From Odiellus spinosus (lineage: Eukaryota > Arthropoda > Arachnida > Opiliones > Phalangiidae), in the NCBI GenBank assembly GCA_963920705.1, contig OY987234.1:6211851-6275850 (forward strand): a stretch of DNA of 64,000 nt, in the 5' to 3' direction. The first letter of the stretch is position 1. Every line of letters starts with the position of its first letter. The position numbers and the translations under genes are program-made. The notes under the pieces are model-generated. The model was not told the DNA's origin. It ran no database searches and saw nothing but the letters and a program-made list of their open reading frames with translations. Shown piece after piece: positions 45,895 to 54,357 of the stretch.

Positions 45895-47809
45895 TTAGAT
45901 TTAGGTAATGGTTTAGATTTAGGTAATGGTTTAGATTTAGGTAATGGTTTAGATTTAGGTAATGGTTTAGATTTAGGTAATGGTTTAGATGTAGGTAATG
46001 GTTTAGATGTAGGTAATGGTTTAGATGTAGGTAATGGTTTAGATGTAGGTAATGGTTTAGATATAGGTAATGGTTTAGATATAGGTAATGGTTTAGAGGT
46101 AGGTAATGGTTTAGAGGTAGGTAATGCTTTAGAGGTAGGTAATGCTTTAGAGGTAGGTAATGCTTTAGATGTAGGTAATGCTTTAGATGTAGGTAATGGT
46201 TTAGATTTAGGTAATGGTTTAGATTTAAGTAATGCTTTAGATTTAAACAATGCTTTAGATTTAGACAATGCTTTAGATTTAGACAATGCTTTAGATTTAG
46301 ACGATGCTTTAGATTTAGACGATGCTTTAGATTTAGACGATGCTTTAGATTTAGACGATGCTTTAGATTTAGACGATGCTTTAGATTTAGACGATGCTTT
46401 AGATTTAGACGATGCTTTAGATTTAGACGATGCTTTAGATTTAGACGATGCTTTAGATTTAGACGATGCTTTAGATTTAGACGATGCTTTAGATTTAGAC
46501 GATGCTTTAGATTTAGACGATGCTTTAGATTTAGACGATGCTTTAGATTTAGACGATGCTTTAGATTTAGACGATGCTTTAGATTTAGACGATGCTTTAG
46601 ATTTAGACGATGCTTTAGATTTAGACGATGCTTTAGATTTAGACGATGCTTTAGATTTAGACGATGCTTTAGATTTAGACGATGGTTTAGATTTAGACGA
46701 TGGTTTAGATTTAGACGATGGTTTAGATTTAGACGATGGATTAGATTTAGACGATGGTTTAGATTTAGACAATGGTTTAGATTTAGACAATGGTTAAGAT
46801 TTAGACAATGGTTTAGATTTAGACAATGGTTAAGATTTAGACAATGGTTAAGATTTAGACAATGGTTTAGATTTAGACAATGGTTAAGATTTAGACAATG
46901 GTTAAGATTTAGACAATGGTTAAGATTTAGACAATGGTTAAGATTTAGACAATGGTTAAGATTTAGACAATGGTTAAGATTTAGACAATGGTTAGGATTT
47001 AGACAATGGTTTGGATTTAGACAATGGTTTGGATTTAGACAATGGTTTGGATTTAGACAATGGTTTGGATTTAGACAATGGTTTGGATTTAGACAATGGT
47101 TTGGATTTAGACAATGGTTTGGATTTAGACAATGGTTTGGATTTAGACAATGGTTTGGATTTAGACAATGGTTTGGATTTAGACAATGGTTTGGATTTAG
47201 ACAATGGTTTGGATTTAGACAATGGTTTGGATTTAGACAATGGTTTGGATTTAGACAATGGTTTGGATTTAGACAATGGTTTGGATTTAGACAATGGTTT
47301 GGATTTAGACAATGGTTTGGATTTAGACAATGGTTTGGATTTAGACAATGGTTTGGATTTAGACAATGGTTTGGATTTAGACAATGGTTTGGATTTAGAC
47401 AATGGTTTGGATTTAGACAATGGTTTGGATTTAGACAATGGTTTGGATTTAGACAATGGTTTGGATTTAGACAATGGTTTGGATTTAGACAATGGTTTGG
47501 ATTTAGACAATGGTTTGGATTTAGACAATGGTTTGGATTTAGACAATGGTTTGGATTTAGACAATGGTTTGGATTTAGACAATGGTTTGGATTTAGACAA
47601 TGGTTTGGATTTAGACAATGGTTTGGATTTAGACAATGGTTTGGATTTAGACAATGGTTTGGATTTAGACAATGGTTTGGATTTAGACAATGGTTTGGAT
47701 TTAGACAATGGTTTGGATTTAGACAATGGTTTGGATTTAGACAATGGTTTGGATTTAGACAATGGTTTGGATTTAGACAATGGTTTGGATTTAGACAATG
47801 GTTTGGATT
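45895..47809. repeat. 18-bp minisatellite A, about 106 units in ordered variant blocks
   Basis: The period is 18 bp throughout. Left block: GATTTAGGTAATGGTTTA and single-base variants (GATGTA, GATATA, GAGGTA; GCTTTA). Then come transitional units (TTAAGTAAT, TTAAACAAT), about 21 near-identical GATTTAGACGATGCTTTA units, a few with GATGG, a short stretch mixing GGTTTA and GGTTAA, and about 45 near-identical TTGGATTTAGACAATGGT units. The period is six codons, so long frames stay open on both strands (Ser-Lys-rich on minus, Leu-Asp-Asn-Gly on plus). The plus frame is broken by TAA in the 46,796-46,990 units. Almost no synonymous variation is seen within blocks, so the frames reflect DNA-level expansion. 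Confidence 0.95.
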
Positions 47810-48044
47810 ATTTGGGCAAGTTTATACCCATGTTCGTTGTACACGCTCTTATAGGTAATACGCCTATTTGTATTAATTTTTACGCCTCTATTATTTCAAA
47901 CGTTTCAATACGATATAAATAATTTAGTACTTAATGCTAAAATAAAATAATAAAAACGATGCTTATTCGCGGAGACGAACTGGGGTCTCCGCGGATACTA
48001 AGCTAACGCGTTACCAACTTGGCAACGTCTAATCGAGGGATTAA
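47810..48044. mobile_element. Family L foldback, truncated copy abutting minisatellite A
   Basis: From TTTGGGCAAG onward this matches the inner part and right arm of the family-L elements, ending in a minus-strand A-box-like arm and TTAA (48,041-48,044). The left arm is absent; the minisatellite runs directly into the element at about 47,810. Confidence 0.7.
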
Positions 48045-49062
48045 GATTAATTAGGATTTTAGTTTCGTGACCATTGAAGATTCGAAATAGAACAGTTTAC
48101 TAATTTTCTTCAATCGAAGAAGCGGCTACGTTAATAAAACTATAAACTTCGCTAGTAACGAGCTTTTGATGATAATGATGCGGCTACAAAACTTTTATAA
48201 AAATAATTTTCATAAAAATCATACCCTAAATTTAAACGAAGATCTCTACGTTATTACCTAGATGTCTCTAGGGGCTCTAGGTTTTTATTTTAGTAGGTCG
48301 GGGATGGGTCCTTGGTTCCGACTTCCGAATGGCTTCTTGGCAATGCTAGAAAAATTCAAACGCGTGTTTAGGATATAAAACTTTAAAAAATATTTTCTAA
48401 TAGTACTTGTACTTCATAAATTATGAAAACTTTCAGGAGAGCATATTTTTACCTAAGGAATCAGAAAAAAAGTACTTCATTTCAGCTAATAGTATCCCTT
48501 CAATCACTCGATAAGAAGTTGCCTAGTTGGTAACGCGCAAACTCGCTGATTGTGAAGACCCGAGTTCTATTCCCCGATAAATCTTTGTTTTATTATATTG
48601 GTTTAATTTGGGCAAGCTTTTACCCATATTCGTTGTACACGCTCTTATAGGTAATACGCCTATTTGTATTATTATTTAAGCGTTTATTATTTCAAACGTT
48701 TTAATATAACATAAATAATTTAGTACTTAACACTAAAATAAAATAATAAAACGAAGGTGTTTCGAGGAATCGAACTTGGGTCTCTGCAATTACCGAACTA
48801 GGGCGTTACCAACTTGGCAACGTCTAATCGAGTCATTAAGCTTAATTAGGATTTTAGTTTCGTGACCAAACATGGTATGGAAAATCCCAGACCCAAACTA
48901 CGAGTGTCCAAACTTTAACCATCGATGCTGGACAATCCGTTGGAGCTAGGTAAAAGTGCCCATGGACAATTTTGCTCCTTTATCTAAGTTTAACAATGTA
49001 TCTCAATTTAAAGGAAATCCGTAGAAAGCCAAAGACCATAGAAAGTGTGCCATGTCCTTAGA
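48030..49062 (+). repeat. Duplicated segment, copy 2 (~1.0 kb)
   Basis: Direct-orientation copy of 34,606-35,613 with scattered substitutions and small indels (for example an extra ACTTCCG near 48,320 and TATTATATTGGTTTAA near 48,593). It lies between the two 18-bp minisatellites. The differences on both sides show the duplication is not brand new. Confidence 0.85.
48499..48839. mobile_element. Family L foldback with tRNA-like arms, copy 2
   Basis: The left flank is TTCA (48,499-48,502, a one-base change from TTAA) and the right flank TTAA (48,836-48,839). Both arms carry A-box-like TTGCC.AGTTGG and B-box-like motifs, as in copy 1. The inner region contains GGTTTAATTTGGGCAAG near 48,600, which resembles the minisatellite A unit. 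Confidence 0.65.
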
Positions 49063-49139
49063 GAATAAATATTCTAGTGTTTGAATTAAAAAAAAAAAAA
49101 ATGGGGTTTTATTTGGTGGTTTTTATTAAGTGGGTAAAA

Positions 49140-49167
49140 CCCAGTAAAACCCGTGGGTTTTACTGGG
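49140..49167. other. Perfect 13-bp hairpin upstream of minisatellite B
   Basis: CCCAGTAAAACCC, two bases, then GGGTTTTACTGGG. It lies about 25 bp before the first 18-bp unit. Its function is unknown. Confidence 0.8.
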
Positions 49168-49192
49168 CTGAGTTTTTTTATGTCGAACCTTG

Positions 49193-50422
49193 GGATTTAG
49201 ATAATGGTTTGGATTTAGGTAATGGTTTGGATTTATGTAATGGTTTGGATTTAGGTAATGGTTTGGATATTGGTAACGGTTTGGATATTGGTAACGGTTT
49301 GGATATTGGTAACGGTTTGGATATTGGTAACGGTTTGGATACAGATAATGGTTTGGATACAGATAACGGTTTGGATACAGATAACGGTTTGGATACAGAT
49401 AACGGTTTGGATACAGATAACGGTTTGGATACAGATAACGGTTTGGATACAGATAACGGTTTGGATACAGATAACGGTTTGGATACAGATAACGGTTTGG
49501 ATACAGATAACGGTTTGGATACAGATAACGGTTTGGATACAGATAACGGTTTGGATACAGATAACGGTTTGGATACAGATAACGGTTTGGATACAGATAA
49601 CGGTTTGGATACAGATAACGGTTTGGATACAGATAACGGTTTGGATACAGATAACGGTTTGGATACAGATAACGGTTTGGATACAGATAACGGTTTGGAT
49701 ACAGATAACGGTTTGGATACAGATAACGGTTTGGATACAGATAACGGTTTGGATACAGATAACGGTTTGGATACAGATAACGGTTTGGATACAGATAACG
49801 GTTTGGATACAGATAACGGTTTGGATACAGATAACGGTTTGGATACAGATAACGGTTTGGATACAGATAACGGTTTGGATACAGATAACGGTTTGGATAC
49901 AGATAACGGTTTGGATACAGATAACGGTTTGGATACAGATAACGGTTTGGATACAGATAACGGTTTGGATACAGATAACGGTTTGGATACAGATAACGGT
50001 TTGGATACAGATAACGGTTTGGATACAGATAACGGTTTGGATACAGATAACGGTTTGGATACAGATAACGGTTTGGATACAGATAACGGTTTGGATACAG
50101 ATAACGGTTTGGATACAGATAACGGTTTGGATACAGATAACGGTTTGGATACAGATAACGGTTTGGATACAGATAACGGTTTGGATACAGATAACGGTTT
50201 GGATACAGATAACGGTTTGGATACAGATAACGGTTTGGATACAGATAACGGTTTGGATACAGATAACGGTTTGGATACAGATAACGGTTTGGATACAGAT
50301 AACGGTTTGGATACAGATAACGGTTTGGATACAGATAACGGTTTGGATACAGATAACGGTTTGGATACAGATAACGGTTTGGATACAGATAACGGTTTGG
50401 ATACAGATAACGGTTTAGATAT
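49193..50422 (+). repeat. 18-bp minisatellite B, about 68 units, highly homogeneous
   Basis: It begins with variant units (GATTTAGATAATGGTTTG, GATTTAGGTAAT, GATTTATGTAAT, GATATTGGTAAC x4), then about 60 essentially identical TTGGATACAGATAACGGT units, ending in GGTTTAGATATTAG. A plus-strand frame from ATG 49,101 to the stop at 50,450 reads about 30 unique residues, then Gly-Leu-Asp-Thr-Asp-Asn repeats and a short tail. A second frame stays open in another register. The near absence of any variation, synonymous included, points to recent array expansion rather than protein selection. Confidence 0.95.
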
Positions 50423-50757
50423 TAGTTTTAAGGAAAATCCTTATTTTTGAAGCGAAAACGAAAAATATTTAACGTTCGTTTTTTAATTTATTTAATAGGA
50501 TATTGGATTTCATTTCACTTCGTCTCATCTTCTCAAAATCGGATTGGTCTCGTCTTCTCAAAATCGGATATCTGGGATTCTATTATTCGATGTAAGTACC
50601 CTGACAATTTTCTTGCCATTGTAGCGTGGCTGTTTTCTATTTTGCTTGTGTGGTGTTTTATTATTGTAATCCCGAAAAATTCAATTTACGGGAAACTAAC
50701 GCGATGCCTCGAAGAATAATTCATTTGAATTGGAAGAATGAAGTCTGATTTCCCATG
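50423..50757. other. Unannotated DNA between tandem arrays
   Basis: The 90-residue plus-strand frame at 50,447-50,719 starts at TTG. It has two hydrophobic stretches but no recognised family. CTTCTCAAAATCGGAT repeats twice (near 50,529 and 50,554). Confidence 0.35.
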
Positions 50758-50985
50758 CCGTCGAACGCGTAACTTCCAAAGAAGTTTTAATTACCATTAT
50801 CAAACGCGAAACTTCGAAAGAAGTTTTAATTACCATTATCAAACGCGAAACTTCGAAAGAAGTTTTAATTACCATTATATCGAACGCGAAACTTCGAAAG
50901 AAGTTTTAATTACCATTATATCGAACGCGAAACTTCGAAAGAAGTTTTAATTACCAATATGTCGAACGCGTAACTTCCAAAGAAG
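50758..50985. repeat. 39-42-bp tandem repeat, about 6 units
   Basis: Units of the form AACGCGAAACTTCGAAAGAA followed by GTTTTAATTACCATTATC repeat at 39 then 42 bp. The outermost units share the variant CGTAACTTCCAAAGAAG. It ends where the family K repeat begins. Confidence 0.9.
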
Positions 50986-51056
50986 AATTTAGCCATGATT
51001 CAACCCTAGCCTTTAATGATAAGTCTCCAGCTCATTTTTAGTTCCAAATGAATAAA
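50986..51056 (+). repeat. Family K repeat, 3' end of a unit left of the mariner foldback
   Basis: TTAGCCATGATTCAACCCTA through TTAGTTCCAAATGAATAAA corresponds to the end of a family K unit. The array resumes at 52,479, on the other side of the foldback element. Confidence 0.75.
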
Positions 51057-51362
51057 TACAGGGTGGAAACCTTCGCCGGCGTCCAGTCGAGATACTTCCC
51101 CTTACGCATTGTTGTTATTCAGTGAAATGTTAAGGGATTTACAGGCGCTATTGGGATCAGTTCACTTCAGTTCCACTTAATAATCAAAGGTTTCAGTTTT
51201 AATGTAGAGAAATGAAATGCATAAGTGAAATCAATGACGGATTTAACTTAATTTAATTAGGAAAGAAAAGATGTCACTTGCGGAAACCAAATAGCCCAAA
51301 TTGAAGTTAATCAAACATTTCGAAATTTAAACATTAAACTCTTCAAATTTAATAACAAAGCA

Positions 51363-51914
51363 TTACATTAAATGTTCAAAATGTCTTCCGTCGACATTGA
51401 CACATTGCCGACAACGGAATTGCCAGTTTTCTCTTTCGAGAGTTAACATCTCGGGAGAAACGAGAGCAGCCGCTTGCTGAATTCGGTCTCGAAGGCTATC
51501 AAGTGTTGGTGGCTCAGTGGCGTACACAAGGCTTTGTACATACCCCCAAAAGAAAAAATCCACCGGCGTTAAATCTGGCGATCGAGGTGGCCAAGCGACT
51601 GGACCACCACGACCTATCCATTGGGGACCGAATTCCGCGTCTAGCCAATCCCGAGAAACACGTGCAAAATGCGGTGGTGCACCATCGTGCTGGTACCAGT
51701 CTCGTCTTCGTTCTGCTAAGGGAAGATCGTCTAGGGCATCGGACACTACGGTGTTTAAGAGATCATCGTAACGATCTCCGTTTAGATGTTCTTCGAGAAA
51801 AACAGGTCCAATTACCCGATCACCTAACAATCCACACCAAACGTTTATCCTCCAGTTTTCTTGGTGATGATTCGCCCTTAGCCAATGGGGATTTTCCCTC
51901 GACCAGTAGTGCAA
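51363..51914 (-). pseudogene. Truncated DD41D-type mariner transposase, left copy
   Basis: The 183-codon frame has no ATG start (TTG at its edge) and begins inside the catalytic domain. YQHDGAPPHF carries the second catalytic Asp (residue 77), and RSPDLTPVDFFFWG the third (Asp119): 41 residues between them, the spacing reported for DD41D (rosa/Visitor-type) elements. The usual TDE-type block with the first Asp and the N-terminal helix-turn-helix are absent. The frame runs from the left arm through the whole spacer and stops where homology meets the right arm, so the lost 5' part was replaced by the inverted copy. It would not encode a working enzyme. Confidence 0.85.
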
Positions 51915-52172
51915 TGGATAGGTCGTGGTGGTCCAGTCGCTTGGCCACCTCGTTCGCCAGATTTAACGCCGGTGGAATTTTTCTTTTGGGGGTATGTACA
52001 AAGCCTTGTGTACGCCACTGAGCCACCAACACTTGATAGCCTTCGAGACCGAATTCAGCAAGCGGCTGCTATCGTTTCTCCCGAGATGTTACCTCGCGAA
52101 AGAGAAAACTGGCAATTCCGTTGTCGGCAATGTGTCAATGTCGACGGAAGACATTTTGAACATTTAATGTAA
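51912..52172 (+). pseudogene. Transposase C-terminal fragment, right copy
   Basis: This is the mirror image of 51,363-51,623. It encodes the last ~86 residues (from WIGRGGPVAW to the stop). Differences from the left copy include Glu for Asp at the third catalytic position (LTPVEFFFWG) and a short run near PEMLPRER. It lacks all upstream sequence. Confidence 0.85.
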
Positions 52173-52478
52173 TGCTTTGTTATTAAATTTGAAGAGTTTA
52201 ATGTTTAAATTTAGAAATGTTTCATTAACTTCAATTTGGGCTATTTGGTTTCCGCAAGTGACATCTTTTCTTTCCTAATTAAATTAAATTAAATCCGTCA
52301 TTGATTTCACTTATGCATTTCATTTCTCTACATTAAAACTGAAACCTTTGATTATTAAGTGGAACTGAAGTGAACTGATCCCAATAGCGCCTGTAAATCC
52401 CTTAACATTTCACTGAATAACAACAATGCGTAAGGGGAAGTATCTCGACTGGACGCCGGCGAAGGTTTCCACCCTGTA

Positions 52479-52855
52479 TATATATATTTTTTTTTGGCAA
52501 GGCGCGCTAGGCTCTTTCGTTACCCTTTAAATCATTTTTTTTCTGTCTTTTTGATGGTGCTTAGAATTTGCTCCAGTCTGATTTTGTATAGCTTAGACGT
52601 TTCTCTTTAAGAATTTAGCCACGATTTAACCCCAGCCTTTAACACTAAGTCGCCAGCTCAGTTTTAGTTCCAAATGAAAAAAAATTGTTTTTTTTGGCAA
52701 GGCGCGCTAAGCTCTTTAGTTACCCTTTAAATAGATTTTTTCGGTCTTTTTGATGGTGCTTAGAATTTGCTCCAGTCTGATTTTGTATAGCTTAGACGTT
52801 TCTCTTTAAGAATTTAACCACGATTCAATCCTAGCCTTTAACGATAAGTCGCAAT
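52479..52855 (+). repeat. Family K repeat, two ~200-bp units right of the mariner foldback
   Basis: GCTCTTT begins at 52,511 and 52,711, 200 bp apart, with the same internal blocks as 43,155-43,495 and the same GGCAAGGCGCGCTA junctions after T-rich runs. With 50,986-51,056 it forms one array split by the foldback. Confidence 0.8.
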
Positions 52856-53547
52856 CAAAATAATACCGCGTGTTAGATTTCATTATCACTTTAATAAAAT
52901 AGTTTCGAGGGTCGTGCTCACACTAGAAACTTTAAGACAGTTTTTAGCAGTATTATAAAGGTTTGAGAACGGTTTCTATGTTCTATAGAGTGAACCTATA
53001 GGCAGCATAAGTGTAAGATCGTAACTTATATGGCCTTCTAATTTCCACACTTAGAAACCATCAAAATCCCAATACAAAACGAGTTTTTGTTCCCAATTTT
53101 GGTAACGTCTTTAGAATGCAGTCAGTATACAGGTGTTGTAGTTTTTGTATTTCATTGGCTTTGAACCCGCGGCGAATGATACTAATCTTGGTTATAATTT
53201 TTTTTATAAACCTCTCTTAAACGGTTCTATATCTCGAAAACTTTTTTTATTTGTTATTTATGTTTCCCTTCCAAACTCGCCAAATAAATCCAATATATCG
53301 CTAATTTTAGGATTTCTGTTTCGAAAAATCGTGATAGTTTTAAGCAATGAAGTTTTTTTCTCTCTAGGTGTACAAAAAAGAAGTGTTGACCGAATTTCTT
53401 TTGATTTTAAAGCTTATTCATGATCGAAAATTCGTCTGCTAAAGCGATATCCTAATGTATTTTTCAAATAGAGATCACACTTTTGCGGACGATGTTTCGG
53501 TCGCAATCGCGTTATTTAGTACTAATTTTATAACTTTTCATTTCTAT
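52856..53547. other. Unannotated DNA, possible family F remnant
   Basis: CGTGCTCACACTAGAAACTT near 52,914 recalls family F. The 92-residue frame at 53,145-53,423 starts at a non-ATG codon and shows no domain. Confidence 0.35.
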
Positions 53548-53935
53548 TTAAGGGAAAATGCAACCTAATAACAAGTGATTTTTTATCGATTCCTTATCGT
53601 TTAAATAGGCCAAATCCACCGATAAAAAGTTTACAAAACAAGTATTAAATTAGAAATAAATTTAAAACTTACCCGGAAAATTGGCTTAGAGGGATTCATG
53701 GAGATCCAGAATTGCCTCCGTGTAAGGTCTATCGACCAATGAGTAAAGACCCGTCGTTCACGCGAGATCTCCACGAGACTTACAATCGCGTTCGATTGGT
53801 CGCTAGACCTTATACGCGAGGAAATCAGGATCTCTATGAATCCCGCTAAGCCAATTTTCCGGGTAAGTTTTAAATTGATTTCTAGTTTATTATTTGTTTT
53901 GTAAAATGTGTTAAGTCTGTAATAAATCGATAATT

Positions 53936-54304
53936 TGTAACAGGTCTGTTATAAGGATTCAGTATCCCTTTAAATCCCGAACCCTCCGTCTCTTTTTCGC
54001 ACATTAGTGTCAGCTTTCGTTAGCTATCCTCTGCCCCTTTGAACTTGCCCTAACAAAGATTCTTTCGCCCGTTTTCTTTTCTTATACTTTTATGACTTAC
54101 AGCTGCATTTTGGGGATTTTAGTTTTGTTTTGAACGCTCCTCGAGAGTTGGGTCTTGAATGCCGATTCAAGAGGCCGCTCGCGCTTTTTGTAATTTACCC
54201 GTTTCCTTGTTATTTTGAATTAAATATTATTTCTTACATCGAGAGTTTGTTTTTAATACCTAATGGCCCCCGCCCGAAGTGTCGCCTTCGAAGGGACCAT
54301 TACA
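53936..54304 (+). repeat. Element 2 5' LTR (369 bp)
   Basis: Same as 59,875-60,243 at a constant offset of 5,939 bp. A weak TATA-like TTATACTTTTATG lies near 54,083. The long frame opens inside this LTR at a TTG codon, but the first ATG is downstream of it. Confidence 0.95.
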
Positions 54305-54305
54305 T

Positions 54306-54319
54306 TGGCGCCCAACGTG
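54306..54319 (+). promoter_or_regulatory. Element 2 primer-binding site, tRNA-Lys type
   Basis: TGGCGCCCAACGTG lies one base after the 5' LTR. It matches the first 14 bases of the primer site complementary to animal tRNA-Lys(CUU), as used by several retroviruses (recalled from memory). Complementarity ends at TTTATC. Confidence 0.88.
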
Positions 54320-54357
54320 TTTATCCCTTTGCCGTTGCCTTTTTCGTCCGGTTTGCC

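Larger units (their letters stand above)
51059..52476. mobile_element. Mariner-superfamily foldback element (head-to-head transposase 3' halves)
   Basis: TA (51,057-51,058) and TA (52,477-52,478) flank a 1,418-bp element that begins CAGGGTGGAAACCTTCGCCG and ends with the exact complement. Two ~565-bp arms, 51,059-51,623 and 51,912-52,476, are mirror copies with only a few mismatches noticed, separated by a 288-bp spacer. Both arms carry the C-terminal coding part of the same transposase. The TA target and the motifs place it in the IS630-Tc1-mariner superfamily. Transposase 5' sequence and the first catalytic Asp are missing, so it cannot mobilise itself. Confidence 0.9.

Noticed and set aside
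45855..47922. Long Ser-Lys and Leu-Asp-Asn-Gly open frames as protein genes
   Set aside because: They exist on both strands because the 18-bp period is six codons and the unit lacks stops in those frames. The plus-strand reading is broken by TAA units and there is no recognisable domain.
45895..50422. CRISPR-like regular repeats
   Set aside because: The units are contiguous 18-mers without unique spacers, in eukaryotic transposon-rich DNA. They are minisatellites.
54130..54357. Gag-Pol start inside the Element 2 5' LTR
   Set aside because: That opening is a TTG codon within the LTR and upstream of the primer site. The first in-frame ATG is 54,358, downstream of both.
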